Positions 1 through 8,458 of a DNA stretch of 43,390 nt are shown piece by piece; position 1 is the first letter of the stretch, and each line of letters begins with the position of its first letter. The stretch is from positions 1 to 43,390 of the forward strand of contig JBOGEB010000013.1 in the NCBI GenBank assembly GCA_050743125.1, in the 5' to 3' direction. The stretch comes from JBOGEB01 sp050743125. Lineage in GTDB: Bacteria; Actinomycetota; Nitriliruptoria; Euzebyales; Egibacteraceae. The notes under the pieces are model-generated. The model saw only the letters and a program-made list of their open reading frames with translations. It was not told where the DNA came from and did not search any database. The position numbers were made by a program, and so were the translations under genes.

Positions 1-1022
1 ATAAGGACGACCTGATCCTCGACTGCGTCCGCCCGCTGTTCGCCAACCTCCCCTCGACGGCCCGGCGATGTTTTTTCGTCCGCCACTGGCTGCGCGGCCC
101 GCACCTGCGGCTGCGGTTCCAAGCGACCGGGGACGACTTCGACCGCGTCATGAAACCAGCCATCAACAGCCAGGTGGTCGGCTGGCTCGCGGAGCACCCG
201 TCGACGACGCTCCTGGACGAGGCGGCGCTGCTGGCCAAATATGAGCGGCTCGCCGAGGCGGAGCGCGAACCCGGGCCCCTGTCCCCGCTCTACCCGGACA
301 ACTCGATCCAGTATCTGCCCTACGACCGCCGGGTCGACGTGCTGGGCAGCGAAGCCGCCGCAAGCCTGCTCGAGGACTTCTACGTCGCCACCAACGACCT
401 GACGTTCGCCATGCTCGATCACATCCGCGACGGCAACAGCCGCCTCAACTTGGGCATCGACCTCCTGTGGGCCACAGCCCACGGCGTCGGCCCGCCGATC
501 ACTCGGACGTTCATCTCCTACCGCTCACACTCCGAGGGCAGGATCATGAGGGCTGCGGACCCCGCTGCGCTCCGGTCGTTCTTCGAACAGCAGTACCGCA
601 CCCGCGCACCCGTGCTCACCGAGCGGCTCGGCCAGGTCCTCGACACCCTTGACGGCGCACGCGACGACGTCCCCTTCATCCGCGACTGGGTCCAGGTCAT
701 GCGCCGCTTGTGGAAACAAGCCGAACCGCTGATCGCCGCCGGCAGCATCACCCTGCCCATGCCCCCGCCAGGGAAGTGGGTCGACAGCGAGATCGCGCAA
801 CACAGCACCTTCCATCAGGCGCTCGGCAACAACCTTTCGTACCTGGAGGGGATGCGCACCAGCTCCCGGTCCTTGACGTACCGGGTGATCGTCAACTGCC
901 TCTATCTGCACCTGACCCGTCTCGGCATCAAAGGCTACGAACGGTTCCTGCTCGGCTACCTGGCTGCTGAGGCCGTCGAGGAGCGCTTCGGCGTCTCGGC
1001 CGTCGACCTTGTCTCCGTGTAA
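1..1022 (+). CDS. SpaB_C / thiopeptide-type bacteriocin biosynthesis protein (5' partial)
   Basis: The reading frame is open from the first bases of the window (codons from position 3) to the stop at 1020-1022, so the gene begins upstream and about 339 codons are visible. Before the internal ATG at 150 the frame encodes FVRHWLRGPHLRLRF, the GPHLRLRF-type motif typical of the C-terminal domain of class I lanthipeptide dehydratases and of stand-alone thiopeptide-type proteins; starting at 150 would cut through it. Known members carry out glutamate elimination from glutamylated Ser/Thr or, in thiopeptides, the [4+2] pyridine-forming step. Which applies here cannot be read from the sequence. It lies 9 bp before the SagB gene on the same strand, so the two are probably co-transcribed in a RiPP cluster whose remainder is to the left of the window. 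Confidence 0.82.
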   Translation, partial: KDDLILDCVRPLFANLPSTARRCFFVRHWLRGPHLRLRFQATGDDFDRVMKPAINSQVVGWLAEHPSTTLLDEAALLAKYERLAEAEREPGPLSPLYPDNSIQYLPYDRRVDVLGSEAAASLLEDFYVATNDLTFAMLDHIRDGNSRLNLGIDLLWATAHGVGPPITRTFISYRSHSEGRIMRAADPAALRSFFEQQYRTRAPVLTERLGQVLDTLDGARDDVPFIRDWVQVMRRLWKQAEPLIAAGSITLPMPPPGKWVDSEIAQHSTFHQALGNNLSYLEGMRTSSRSLTYRVIVNCLYLHLTRLGIKGYERFLLGYLAAEAVEERFGVSAVDLVSV

Positions 1023-1031
1023 TGAGCGTCG

Positions 1032-2843
1032 ATGTCGATGAGAAGAGGCCACTCGATGGAAGATCACCAGGCCCCAGCACACGGCAGCATCGGATTGCAG
1101 TACGTGCGCGTCGGAGAAAGCCGTCCAATACCCGACAAGGTCGATTGGGCCAATGCTCCCAGCCAGTTCAAGCTGTATCGCGGCTGCCCGAAGATCCCGT
1201 TGGGCGATCACGCGAACGGAGAGCGGGCGACGAGCACGCCGTTGACGTTTGAGCAGCTCGGGCAGCTCCTCCGCGACGTCTATGGGCTGACCCGCCAAGG
1301 TTGGACCGCGCCGGACGAGCTGGTCTCAGCCAACCCCGGCGGCAACGCACGTTTCCACCTGTCCCCGCCAACCACGTTGCGTCCGGTCCCGGCAGGAGGC
1401 GCCCGGTACCCGTGCGAGCTGTACCTGCTCGCCGGTCGGGGTCAGCCTCTCCCGGCAGGCGTGTACCACTACGACCCAGCCCATCACTGCCTCGACACGA
1501 TCCACGACGGGGACCACACCCGTGTGCTCGCCACCTCCCTTAGGACATATGTCGAAACTCCCCAGGACGGTGTCACGGAGTCGCGGGCGGTGGCTCACCA
1601 GGGCGTCTCACCGCTCCAAACCCAAGGACGACCAGTCGAAACTCCCCAGGACGGTGTCACGGAGTCGCGGGCGGTGGCTCACCAGGGCGTCTCACCGCTC
1701 CAAACCCAAGGACGACCAGCGGAACCTGCTCAGGGCACCCACTCTGGTCCGGTTTCGACACACGGTCTGTGCTTGCTGATCACGATCGCCTTTTGGAAAA
1801 ACGTCTTCAAGTACGGCGAGTTCAGTTATCGGCTGCACAGCTTGGACGCAGGCGTCGTGATCGGCCAAGCCCTCGCGGTCTGCGCTCGGCACGAGCTCCC
1901 AACGACCGTCCACTTCCAATTCTTGGACGCGGAGCTCGATCGCCTCCTGGAGCTCGATTCCGCCTACGAGAGCGTCTACGCCGTGATCACGCTCACAGAC
2001 TCGCCGGCCGCTGACCAAGAAGCCGCAGGGGCGGATGCCCTGCTCGACGACCAGCCGACGCCCGTGCCCCAGCCGGCGGCCCCGCACCATGAGGTGAACC
2101 AGACGCAGTCGATCGGGCTGTATCCACTGCCCGCCAAGCTCCACGAGGTGTCCATGCAGCAGGGCAGCGGCCCGTGGCCTCTGGGCGACAGCCTGCCCCC
2201 TGCGCTCGCCGACGCGCCCGCATCGGTCCGCTCGCTGCCGTTGCCCCTGGCCCCGCTCGACCTGCTCGAGGGGCTGCGCCGACGCCGCTCCTCGCGGGGG
2301 TTCTTCAGCCCGGGGCCATTGACCGGTCAACAGCTCGCCGGGCTGCTCTCACCGAGCTTGCGAGGCTACTCGAGCGACCTTGGGGGCGATGAGTCCGCCA
2401 TCCAGCACACCATGCTCTTCTGTGCCGTCCACGATGTCGACGGCATCGACTCCGGCGTCTATTACTACGACCCCACCGGGCACACGCTCGAGCAAGTCTC
2501 CGCGGGCGACGTCCGCGCCGAGCTCCAAGCGGCGGTCACCTCGTGGATGTTCAACCTGTTCCAGGTGAACCTCTGCTTCTTCCCGGTCGCCAACTACGAA
2601 CGGCGGCTGTCGGTCTACGGCGACCGCTGGTACCGCGTGCAGAACATGGAGGCCGGAATCATCGTGCAACGGCTCTACCTGGCGGCGGCGGCGCTCGGGC
2701 TCGGCTGCCACACCCAGCTGGGCTTCCGCGTGGACGCGGTGAACACCCTGCTCGGGCTGGGAGACAGCCCGCTCACCAGCCTGATCCAGGTGCTGATCGC
2801 TCCCCCGCACGAGTCAGGCCGCTCCTACGAGTACAAGCTCTGA
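1032..2843 (+). CDS. SagB-type (thiazole/oxazole-forming) FMN-dependent dehydrogenase, two nitroreductase-like halves
   Basis: A 603-residue protein with two nitroreductase-fold halves. In the N-terminal half, residues about 117-131 read RPVPAGGARYPCELY, the Pro/Ala-Gly-Gly-Arg-Tyr-Pro-x-Glu-Leu-Tyr signature of SagB/ThcOx enzymes. The C-terminal half starts near residue 411 (RRRRSSRGFF) and includes GLGCHTQLGF near the end. SagB enzymes use FMN to oxidise azoline rings, made from Cys/Ser/Thr of a precursor peptide, to azoles. Together with the preceding SpaB_C gene this indicates an azole-containing RiPP. The start at 1032 has no strong ribosome site; ATG at 1038 or 1056 is also possible. 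The odd feature is an exact duplication of 28 residues at about 174-229, inserted where the family normally has a short loop. I see no precursor peptide or cyclodehydratase in the window. Confidence 0.85.
   Translation: MSMRRGHSMEDHQAPAHGSIGLQYVRVGESRPIPDKVDWANAPSQFKLYRGCPKIPLGDHANGERATSTPLTFEQLGQLLRDVYGLTRQGWTAPDELVSANPGGNARFHLSPPTTLRPVPAGGARYPCELYLLAGRGQPLPAGVYHYDPAHHCLDTIHDGDHTRVLATSLRTYVETPQDGVTESRAVAHQGVSPLQTQGRPVETPQDGVTESRAVAHQGVSPLQTQGRPAEPAQGTHSGPVSTHGLCLLITIAFWKNVFKYGEFSYRLHSLDAGVVIGQALAVCARHELPTTVHFQFLDAELDRLLELDSAYESVYAVITLTDSPAADQEAAGADALLDDQPTPVPQPAAPHHEVNQTQSIGLYPLPAKLHEVSMQQGSGPWPLGDSLPPALADAPASVRSLPLPLAPLDLLEGLRRRRSSRGFFSPGPLTGQQLAGLLSPSLRGYSSDLGGDESAIQHTMLFCAVHDVDGIDSGVYYYDPTGHTLEQVSAGDVRAELQAAVTSWMFNLFQVNLCFFPVANYERRLSVYGDRWYRVQNMEAGIIVQRLYLAAAALGLGCHTQLGFRVDAVNTLLGLGDSPLTSLIQVLIAPPHESGRSYEYKL
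1551..1718 (+). repeat. Exact 84-bp tandem duplication inside the SagB gene
   Basis: Two identical 84-bp units (1551-1634 and 1635-1718) lie head to tail in frame, each encoding a 28-residue segment starting VETPQDGVTESR. Being a multiple of three, the duplication preserves the frame. The left edge (1541-1560) contains GACATATGTC, a perfect 10-bp palindrome, and resembles the core of the palindromes at 38973 and 40011. This suggests the loop arose from a dispersed element, but that is inference. Confidence 0.95.
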
Positions 2844-3349
2844 CTCAGGGGGCACATACGATCCAGCGTAGGGCTGTGTGCGCCGACAGGCATGCCGAGT
2901 GACGCCGTTTGCCCGTTTGAGCGCCCGCGAGCGCGCCGGGGTGTCGTTACGGCGGCCGGCGGCCCGTGCGCGTCACTACCCACCGTCCTGACCGCCGCCC
3001 GGTCATGTCCTGCTGCCAGCCGTTCCTGTTCACGCCACGCTGGCGACCCGACAACCTCCAGGAGGCCCACGAACGGTTCACGCCACGGGCGGTCGAAGGG
3101 CGCGACCGGACCGGGGCGGTGCTCGTTCCGATCGCGGGCGATGGCGATACCTTGTTGTTCGGTATCAGGAGCGCAGGAAGTGCCTCTGTTTGTTCGGGAT
3201 CGCGGACGCTGAGCAACCGCAGCGCGCGAAGTGCCCGTCTGGTCCCGCAATGGACCGGTGACACCCCAGCGCGGCGCCGGCATCTCCATATACTCGGAGC
3301 TTGGTAGCCGCAGATCGGGTGTCCACTTCAGGCAGGAAGGAACCCCGCC
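2844..3349. other. 506-bp intergenic region between the RiPP genes and mpa
   Basis: I find no convincing gene here. Short open frames exist on both strands, but their composition is that of random high-GC sequence and none has both a good ribosome site and a recognisable family. No RiPP precursor with a leader and Cys/Ser/Thr-rich core is evident. A TATACT hexamer at about 3289 is a possible -10 element for mpa, without a -35 partner at standard spacing. The mpa ribosome site (AGGAAGGA) lies immediately before 3350. Confidence 0.5.
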
Positions 3350-5071
3350 ATGCAGGACCCCCAGGCTGAGCTGAGCGAGCTCCGAACCCAGATCCGGTTC
3401 CTGGAGGAGGAGGCAGTCCTCCTGCGCCGCCGCTTGGAGGACTCCCCCTCGAGGGTACGGGCGCTCGAGGAGCGCCTGTTGGAGACCAAAGCCCAGCTCA
3501 CCACGGCCATGGCCCAGAACGCCAAGCTCGCCGACACGCTGCGTGAGGCGCGTGAGCAGATCATCGCGCTGAAGCAGCAGGTCGAGAAGCTCTCGGCGCC
3601 GCCCTCGGGCTTCGGCGTCTTCCTCCGCACGCGTGAGGACGAGACCGCCGAGATCTTCACTCAGGGCCGCAAGCTCCGCGTCAACGTGAGCCCGGAGATC
3701 GACCTGGACGCCCTGCGCCAGGGCCAAGAGGTCATGCTCAACGAGGCGCTCAACATCATTGAGACCGCTGGCTTCGACATTGTCGGCGAGGTGATGACGA
3801 TCAAGGAGCGTCTGAGCGAGGACCGGCTGCTCGTGATCGGCCGCACGGACGACGAGCAGGTCGTGCGCCTGGCAGAGCCCCTGATCGACACCCAGCTCCG
3901 CGCTGGCGACTCGCTGCTCGTCGACACCCGCAGCGGGTACGCGCTGGAGCGGCTCCCGCGCCCGGAGGTCGAGGAGCTCGTCCTCGAGGAGGTCCCGGAC
4001 ATCTCGTACGAGGACATCGGGGGGCTGGCGCGGCAGATCGAGCAGATCCAGGACGCGGTTGAGCTGCCGTTCCTCCACGCGGACCTGTTCGTCGAGCACG
4101 AGCTGCGCCCGCCGAAGGGCATCCTGTTGTACGGGCCGCCCGGGTGCGGCAAGACAATGATCGCGAAGGCGGTGGCGAACAGCCTCGCCAAGCGGGTCGC
4201 GGAGAAGGAGGGGCGGGCCGACGCCCGCAGCTACTTCCTCAACATCAAGGGCCCCGAGCTGCTCAACAAGTACGTCGGCGAGACCGAGCGGCAGATCCGC
4301 CTGATCTTCCAGCGCGCCCGCGAGAAGGTCGAGGAGGGCTTCCCGGTGATCGTGTTCTTCGACGAGATGGACTCGATCTTCCGCACCCGCGGGTCAGGGG
4401 TGTCCAGCGACGTCGAGAACACGATCGTTCCGCAGCTGCTCTCCGAGATCGACGGCGTCGAGACGCTCAAGGACGTTATCGTCATCGGCGCGTCCAACCG
4501 CGAGGACATGATCGACCCGGCGATCCTCCGCCCCGGTCGGCTGGACGTGAAGATCAAGATCGAGCGGCCCGACGAGTTCGCCGCCCGGGAGATCTTCCGC
4601 GTCTACCTCCACGCGCGGCTGCCGCTGCACCCGGACCTGGTGAAAGAGCACGGCGGCGAGGATGCGGCGGTCGACTGGCTGATCACCGAGACCTGCGAGC
4701 GGATGTACGCCGAGGAGCCGGTCAACCGGTTCCTGGAGGTCACGTACGCGAACGGGGACAAGGAGATCCTGTACTTCAAGGACTTCAACTCCGGCGCGAT
4801 GATCGAGAACGTCGTCGCCCGCGCCAAGAAGACCGCCATCAAGCGCTTCCTCAACGAGGGCCAGAAGGGGATCAAGGCCGAGGACCTCTACCTGGCGATC
4901 CGCGACGAGTTCAAGGAGAACGAAGACCTCCCGAACACGACGAACCCGGACGACTGGGCGCGGATCTCCGGCAAGAAGGGCGAGCGGATCGTCTACGTCC
5001 GCACGCTGCTCGGCGACGGCAAGGAGCCGGGGAAAGCCATCGAGAACGTGAACACGGGCCAGTACCTGTAG
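3350..5071 (+). CDS. mpa: Proteasome-associated AAA+ ATPase (Mpa/ARC)
   Basis: A 573-residue hexameric unfoldase that recruits pupylated proteins and threads them into the 20S proteasome. Residues about 5-85 are a heptad-rich coiled coil (the Pup-binding region in this family), followed by the tandem OB-fold inter-domain to about 210. The AAA+ module has Walker A GPPGCGKT at about 261-268, Walker B VIVFFDEMD at about 333-341 and the arginine-finger region RPGRLD near 394. The protein ends GQYL, the penultimate-Tyr tail that docks on the proteasome alpha ring. Length and domain order are standard. AGGAAGGA precedes the ATG. dop follows after 33 bp on the same strand, the usual gene pair. Confidence 0.97.
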   Translation: MQDPQAELSELRTQIRFLEEEAVLLRRRLEDSPSRVRALEERLLETKAQLTTAMAQNAKLADTLREAREQIIALKQQVEKLSAPPSGFGVFLRTREDETAEIFTQGRKLRVNVSPEIDLDALRQGQEVMLNEALNIIETAGFDIVGEVMTIKERLSEDRLLVIGRTDDEQVVRLAEPLIDTQLRAGDSLLVDTRSGYALERLPRPEVEELVLEEVPDISYEDIGGLARQIEQIQDAVELPFLHADLFVEHELRPPKGILLYGPPGCGKTMIAKAVANSLAKRVAEKEGRADARSYFLNIKGPELLNKYVGETERQIRLIFQRAREKVEEGFPVIVFFDEMDSIFRTRGSGVSSDVENTIVPQLLSEIDGVETLKDVIVIGASNREDMIDPAILRPGRLDVKIKIERPDEFAAREIFRVYLHARLPLHPDLVKEHGGEDAAVDWLITETCERMYAEEPVNRFLEVTYANGDKEILYFKDFNSGAMIENVVARAKKTAIKRFLNEGQKGIKAEDLYLAIRDEFKENEDLPNTTNPDDWARISGKKGERIVYVRTLLGDGKEPGKAIENVNTGQYL

Positions 5072-5104
5072 CTTTGGCGACCGTTCCCTTCCGAAGGTGG
5101 GCGA

Positions 5105-6604
5105 ATGGCGATCACCAAGTATCTGGGAACCGAGACGGAGTACGGGATCTCGGTCATCGGCCGCCCAGACTTCAACCCGGTGCTCGCCTCGTCGCTCGTC
5201 GTCAACGCGTACTCGTCAGACGGCCGGCACCGGGCGCGCTGGGACTACGAGGAGGAGAACCCGCTCCGCGACGCCCGCGGGTTCACCCAGCCCGGCGCGC
5301 ACGAGCCGCCGCCTGAGGAGGACATGGGGCTGGCCAACTCGATCCTCCCGAACGGCGCCCGCTTCTACGTCGACCACGCCCACCCCGAGTACTCGTCGCC
5401 GGAGACGTCCAACCCCCTGGACGCGGTGATCTGGGACAAAGCGGGAGAGCGCATCCTCGAGGTCGCCGCGGCCAAAGCCGCCGTGCTGCTCCCCCACCAC
5501 AGCCCGGCCCAACCCGGACGGGTCCTGGTCACGAAAAACAACACCGACGGCAAAGGCGCCGCCTACGGCATGCACGAGAACTACATGGTCGACCGGCGCA
5601 CACCGTTCGCCGACATCGTCCGCCACATCACTCCGTTCTTCGTCACCCGTCAAGTGATGGTCGGCGCCGGCCGGATCGGCAACGAGTTCAACCTCGACGA
5701 CGTCCCCTTCCAGATCAGCCAACGAGCCGACTTCTTCGAGGTCGAGGTCGGACTGGAGACCACGCTCAAACGGCCCATCGTGAACACCCGCGACGAGCCG
5801 CACGCCGACCCCGACCGCTTCCGCCGCCTCCACGTGATCATCGGCGACGCGAACATGAGCGAGATCTGCACCTACCTCAAGCTCGGTTCGACCGCCCTCG
5901 TGCTCGCCATGGTCGAAGACCGCTTCCTGCCCGACCCGCCCGCGATCGCCCAGCCCGTCAAAACGCTGCACGACGTCTCCCACGACCTGACCTGCGCCCA
6001 GCCCGTCGAGCTGGCTGACGGCCGGCGTGTCACCCCCGTCGAGCTCCAGTGGCACTACCTCGAGCAGGCCCAGAAGTACGCCCAGACCCGCGACGCCCCC
6101 GGCTGGGCGCCCGAGCTGCTCGCCCGCTGGGAGCAGGTCCTCACCGCGCTCGAGGACGACCCGATGCGCCTGGACGGGGTCGTCGACTGGGTCACGAAGC
6201 TGCGGATCCTCCAACGGTTCGTCGACCGTGACGGGCTGGCCTGGGACGCCGACAAACTCAAGCTCATCGACGTCCAGTACCACGACGTCCGCCAGGACAA
6301 AGGTCTGTACAACCGGCTGGTGGCCACCGGCCGCGTCCAGCGCCTCGTCGCCGAGGGCGACGTGCGCCGCGCCATGATCCAGCCGCCGGACGACACCCGC
6401 GCCTACTTCCGCGGTCGCTGCTTGGAGAAGTACCGCGACCAGGTCGCCGCCGCCGGCTGGGATTCGATCATCTTCGACGTCGGCCGCGAGACCCTCCAGC
6501 GCGTCCCCATGATGGACCCCGGCCGTGGCGGTCGAGCGATGACCAAGCACCTCATCGACCGCTGCGCCACCGCCGTCGAACTCCTCGAAGCCCTCCAGCG
6601 CTGA
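5105..6604 (+). CDS. dop: Pup deamidase/depupylase Dop
   Basis: A 499-residue member of the glutamine-synthetase-like Dop/PafA family. Dop deamidates the C-terminal Gln of Pup and removes Pup from substrates in an ATP/Mg-dependent active site. Visible signatures are the N-terminal metal/nucleotide strand GTETEYGI (residues 8-15) and YVDHAHPEYSSPE with Asp90 at the expected catalytic aspartate, followed by the KNNTDG and HENY segments of the family. AAGGTGGGCG precedes the ATG. In most actinobacteria pup, prcB, prcA and pafA follow; here the gene ends in a strong terminator and the next genes are vapBC. A ~125-bp internal piece of this gene (5748-5872) recurs at 7574-7697. Confidence 0.96.
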   Translation: MAITKYLGTETEYGISVIGRPDFNPVLASSLVVNAYSSDGRHRARWDYEEENPLRDARGFTQPGAHEPPPEEDMGLANSILPNGARFYVDHAHPEYSSPETSNPLDAVIWDKAGERILEVAAAKAAVLLPHHSPAQPGRVLVTKNNTDGKGAAYGMHENYMVDRRTPFADIVRHITPFFVTRQVMVGAGRIGNEFNLDDVPFQISQRADFFEVEVGLETTLKRPIVNTRDEPHADPDRFRRLHVIIGDANMSEICTYLKLGSTALVLAMVEDRFLPDPPAIAQPVKTLHDVSHDLTCAQPVELADGRRVTPVELQWHYLEQAQKYAQTRDAPGWAPELLARWEQVLTALEDDPMRLDGVVDWVTKLRILQRFVDRDGLAWDADKLKLIDVQYHDVRQDKGLYNRLVATGRVQRLVAEGDVRRAMIQPPDDTRAYFRGRCLEKYRDQVAAAGWDSIIFDVGRETLQRVPMMDPGRGGRAMTKHLIDRCATAVELLEALQR

Positions 6605-6617
6605 CCAGCGCTGGAGG
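6592..6617 (+). terminator. Hairpin terminator overlapping the dop stop codon
   Basis: A perfect 11-bp stem (6592-6602 with 6607-6617) closes the four-base loop GACC. The TGA stop of dop (6602-6604) lies in the end of the left arm and the loop. No long T-run follows, so it may work with Rho or simply protect the 3' end. Confidence 0.7.
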
Positions 6618-6791
6618 GTGCCCGACATGCGGACCACAATGCCGTTAGGTGCAGATGTCCGAACAACGGGACAGATCCTCCAGTTCGCCGTGAGAGTGAG
6701 CGGTTCCGGGGCAGTGTGCCAAGAGTCCCTCAGGAAGGCCCACCGGTCCGACCAGTGGCCGCCCTCTGCTCACCGGCTGAGGGCGCTGGCG

Positions 6792-7244
6792 CTACTCGGC
6801 AACGAGCTTGGCGCCCCAGGTGGCCACATGCCCAGGATCCAGGCGGCGGACCTCAGGGAACCCGTCGAACCCGCGATCGGCCGAGGCAATGAACTCGGCG
6901 CCGAGACGCTTCATGACCGCGACGTGGAGGAGGTCCCGGGCGCTCGTTGCTTCGGCATGACCGTCAGCCAGCACTGCCGCACGCCGAACGTCCTCTACGA
7001 ACACCGGCGCGACTCGTTCCTCCATGAGCTCGACGAAGTCGTAGAGGAGCGCTCGCCCCTGCGGCCACATCCGTAGCGCCAGGTAGCGGTGCAGCAATTC
7101 CTGGAGCACCTCCGCGCTCGTGACAAATCGCTCGGGGTATTCGCTGATCAGCCCGAGCACCTCACGGCACGGATTCTTCAGGGGATGGGGACGGCCCGCC
7201 GCGTAGATCGGGACGTTGGTGTCAACGAAGATCGGGGCTGGCAT
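6792..7244 (-). CDS. vapC: VapC-family PIN-domain toxin ribonuclease
   Basis: A 150-residue PIN domain beginning PIFVDTNVPIYA, with the first catalytic acid at Asp8. The other expected acids are in SAEVLQELLHR, TSARDLLHVAV and IASADRGFD, giving the usual acidic cluster that binds Mg for RNA cleavage. Length is typical for VapC. It is translated after vapB with a 23-bp overlap, the common arrangement for a toxin-antitoxin pair. It lies in reverse orientation just after dop. Confidence 0.9.
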   Translation of the reverse strand: MPAPIFVDTNVPIYAAGRPHPLKNPCREVLGLISEYPERFVTSAEVLQELLHRYLALRMWPQGRALLYDFVELMEERVAPVFVEDVRRAAVLADGHAEATSARDLLHVAVMKRLGAEFIASADRGFDGFPEVRRLDPGHVATWGAKLVAE

Positions 7245-7479
7245 AGGTGGCGTCCAGTTGCTCGCTCAGCTCGTCAGGATCCGGGACGTCCTCCAACTCC
7301 AGCGCACCGATTCGTCGAGCGGCCTCCCGCCGCCGAAGGGCGCGGGTCCGTTCGTACGCCTCGATGATCAGTTGGCGGACCGCCTCGGAGATCCCGGCCC
7401 CGCGATCGGCTGCGACCACCTCGAGCCTTCGCCGCGCCTCGGGGTCGAGCCGTACCTCCAGCCGCTTTCCTTGTGGCAC
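7222..7479 (-). CDS. vapB: VapB-family ribbon-helix-helix antitoxin
   Basis: An 85-residue protein whose first ~45 residues (KRLEVRLDPEARRRLEVV, then ISEAVRQLIIEAY) form a ribbon-helix-helix DNA-binding domain; the acidic C-terminal part (ELEDVPDPDELSEQL) should bind the VapC active site. The start is GTG at 7479, supported by AAGGAGG six bases upstream. VapB proteins bind their own promoter, and a pair of direct repeats lies just upstream (7503-7525). Confidence 0.87.
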   Translation of the reverse strand: MPQGKRLEVRLDPEARRRLEVVAADRGAGISEAVRQLIIEAYERTRALRRREAARRIGALELEDVPDPDELSEQLDATYASPDLR

Positions 7480-7502
7480 CAGAGCCTCCTTACGGACAAC
7501 AC

Positions 7503-7525
7503 TTGTACGACAGCATTGTACGACA
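7503..7525 (-). promoter_or_regulatory. Candidate vapBC operator (direct repeats)
   Basis: TTGTACGACA occurs twice, at 7503-7512 and 7516-7525, with a 3-bp spacer and a further GTAC at 7529. On the coding strand these read TGTCGTACAA and lie 24-46 bp upstream of the vapB start. Paired RHH sites of this kind are expected for autoregulation. This is inferred from position and repetition. Confidence 0.6.
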
Positions 7526-7573
7526 GGCGTACACCGGACGCACTCAACCCGAGCTTGTTTCGCTGCTTGAAAC

Positions 7574-7697
7574 TCGGACTGGAGACACCCTCAAACGGCC
7601 CATCGTGAATACCCGCGACGAGCCGCACGCCGACCCCGACCGCTTCCGCCGCCTCCACGTGATCATCGGCGACGCGAACATAGCGAGATCTGCACCC
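7574..7697 (+). pseudogene. Duplicated internal fragment of dop
   Basis: This ~124-bp stretch matches dop 5748-5872 almost base for base, with only a few substitutions and small indels; one deleted base after GCGAACAT breaks the frame. In its best frame it encodes LKRPIVNTRDEPHADPD and RRLHVIIGDAN, exactly as in dop. There is no start, no flanking dop sequence and no possible function as an enzyme. The high identity implies a recent local duplication or gene conversion. Confidence 0.93.
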
Positions 7698-7717
7698 TAT
7701 CCGTGTACGACGCTGCG

Positions 7718-8422
7718 CTATTGCTCGAGCTGCAGGTGAATCGCGCCTATGCCGGCGGTCATCGCAATGCGCATCGTCACTGCGCTGCTGCCGAAGGCGT
7801 CGTTGACGTAGACACCACCGTCTCGCTTGAAGCCGTCGGCGTCGATCGCGCCGATGCCGCGTTTGATCTCGACTTGCACACCGGTGGCCTTGGGCAGGCG
7901 CAAGGTGATTTGACCCACGCCAGCTTCGATGGTGGCGGTGACGTCGCGCCGCCAGTCACCGGTCAGGTCAATCACTGCCTGGCCGGCGCCGGCGTCAAGC
8001 TCGAGCGTCCCGATATCGAGGCCGTGCAGATCGAGGTCGCTCGTGCCGGCCCCGAGACGCACCCGCAAGTCCATCGGGACCTCATTGGCGAGCCGTAGGT
8101 TCCACTCGTAGCGGGCATTCGCGGCCCCACGGGTCGTGTCGGGTTGTCGAACGGTCAGGTTGCCCTTTGTGCCGTGGACATCATATTCGACAATTGGCTT
8201 CCAACTAGGAATGTTATAGATAAATGTGGCGTCCAACAGGTGCTGGGCGCCTCCGGAGGCACTCAGCCTGCCGGCTCCCATCACGAGGTTGACCAGCGCA
8301 GACTTGGCGCCTTCCTGCTCAACTGACCGTGACTCGTTGCGCAGCGGGCCGGCGCGCTCCAGCGGGCCCCCGCAGCTGACCACCATCAGCACGGCGCACA
8401 CGCAGCCCACTATCGTCCTCAT
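7718..8422 (-). CDS. Lipoprotein with toast-rack (DUF2154/DUF4097-like) beta-repeat domain
   Basis: A 234-residue protein. Residues 1-18 form a lipoprotein signal with lipobox MVVSC (Cys about 17), so the mature protein is predicted to be anchored on the outer face of the membrane. The rest is rich in short strands such as LRVRLGAGTSDLDLHGL, TLELDAGAGQAVIDL and ATIEAGVGQITLRLP, the G-A-G repeat pattern of toast-rack beta-helical adhesin-like domains of LiaF/DUF4097-like proteins. GGAAAGGAG precedes the ATG at 8422. Its partner and signal are unknown; neighbours are also envelope proteins. Confidence 0.72.
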   Translation of the reverse strand: MRTIVGCVCAVLMVVSCGGPLERAGPLRNESRSVEQEGAKSALVNLVMGAGRLSASGGAQHLLDATFIYNIPSWKPIVEYDVHGTKGNLTVRQPDTTRGAANARYEWNLRLANEVPMDLRVRLGAGTSDLDLHGLDIGTLELDAGAGQAVIDLTGDWRRDVTATIEAGVGQITLRLPKATGVQVEIKRGIGAIDADGFKRDGGVYVNDAFGSSAVTMRIAMTAGIGAIHLQLEQ

Positions 8423-8458
8423 CGCCGACTCCTTTCCCCTGAGGAAAGACCGCTTCGG

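Noticed and set aside
2844..3349. A RiPP precursor peptide gene after sagB
   Set aside because: Small frames exist, but none has a leader plus Cys/Ser/Thr core with a ribosome site.
2825..4099. 424-codon minus-strand frame over the mpa N-terminus
   Set aside because: Antisense to the conserved coiled-coil and OB region of mpa; no plausible start signal or motif.
6618..6791. A pup gene directly after dop
   Set aside because: No frame ends in GGQ/GGE or shows the acidic C-terminal pattern of Pup.
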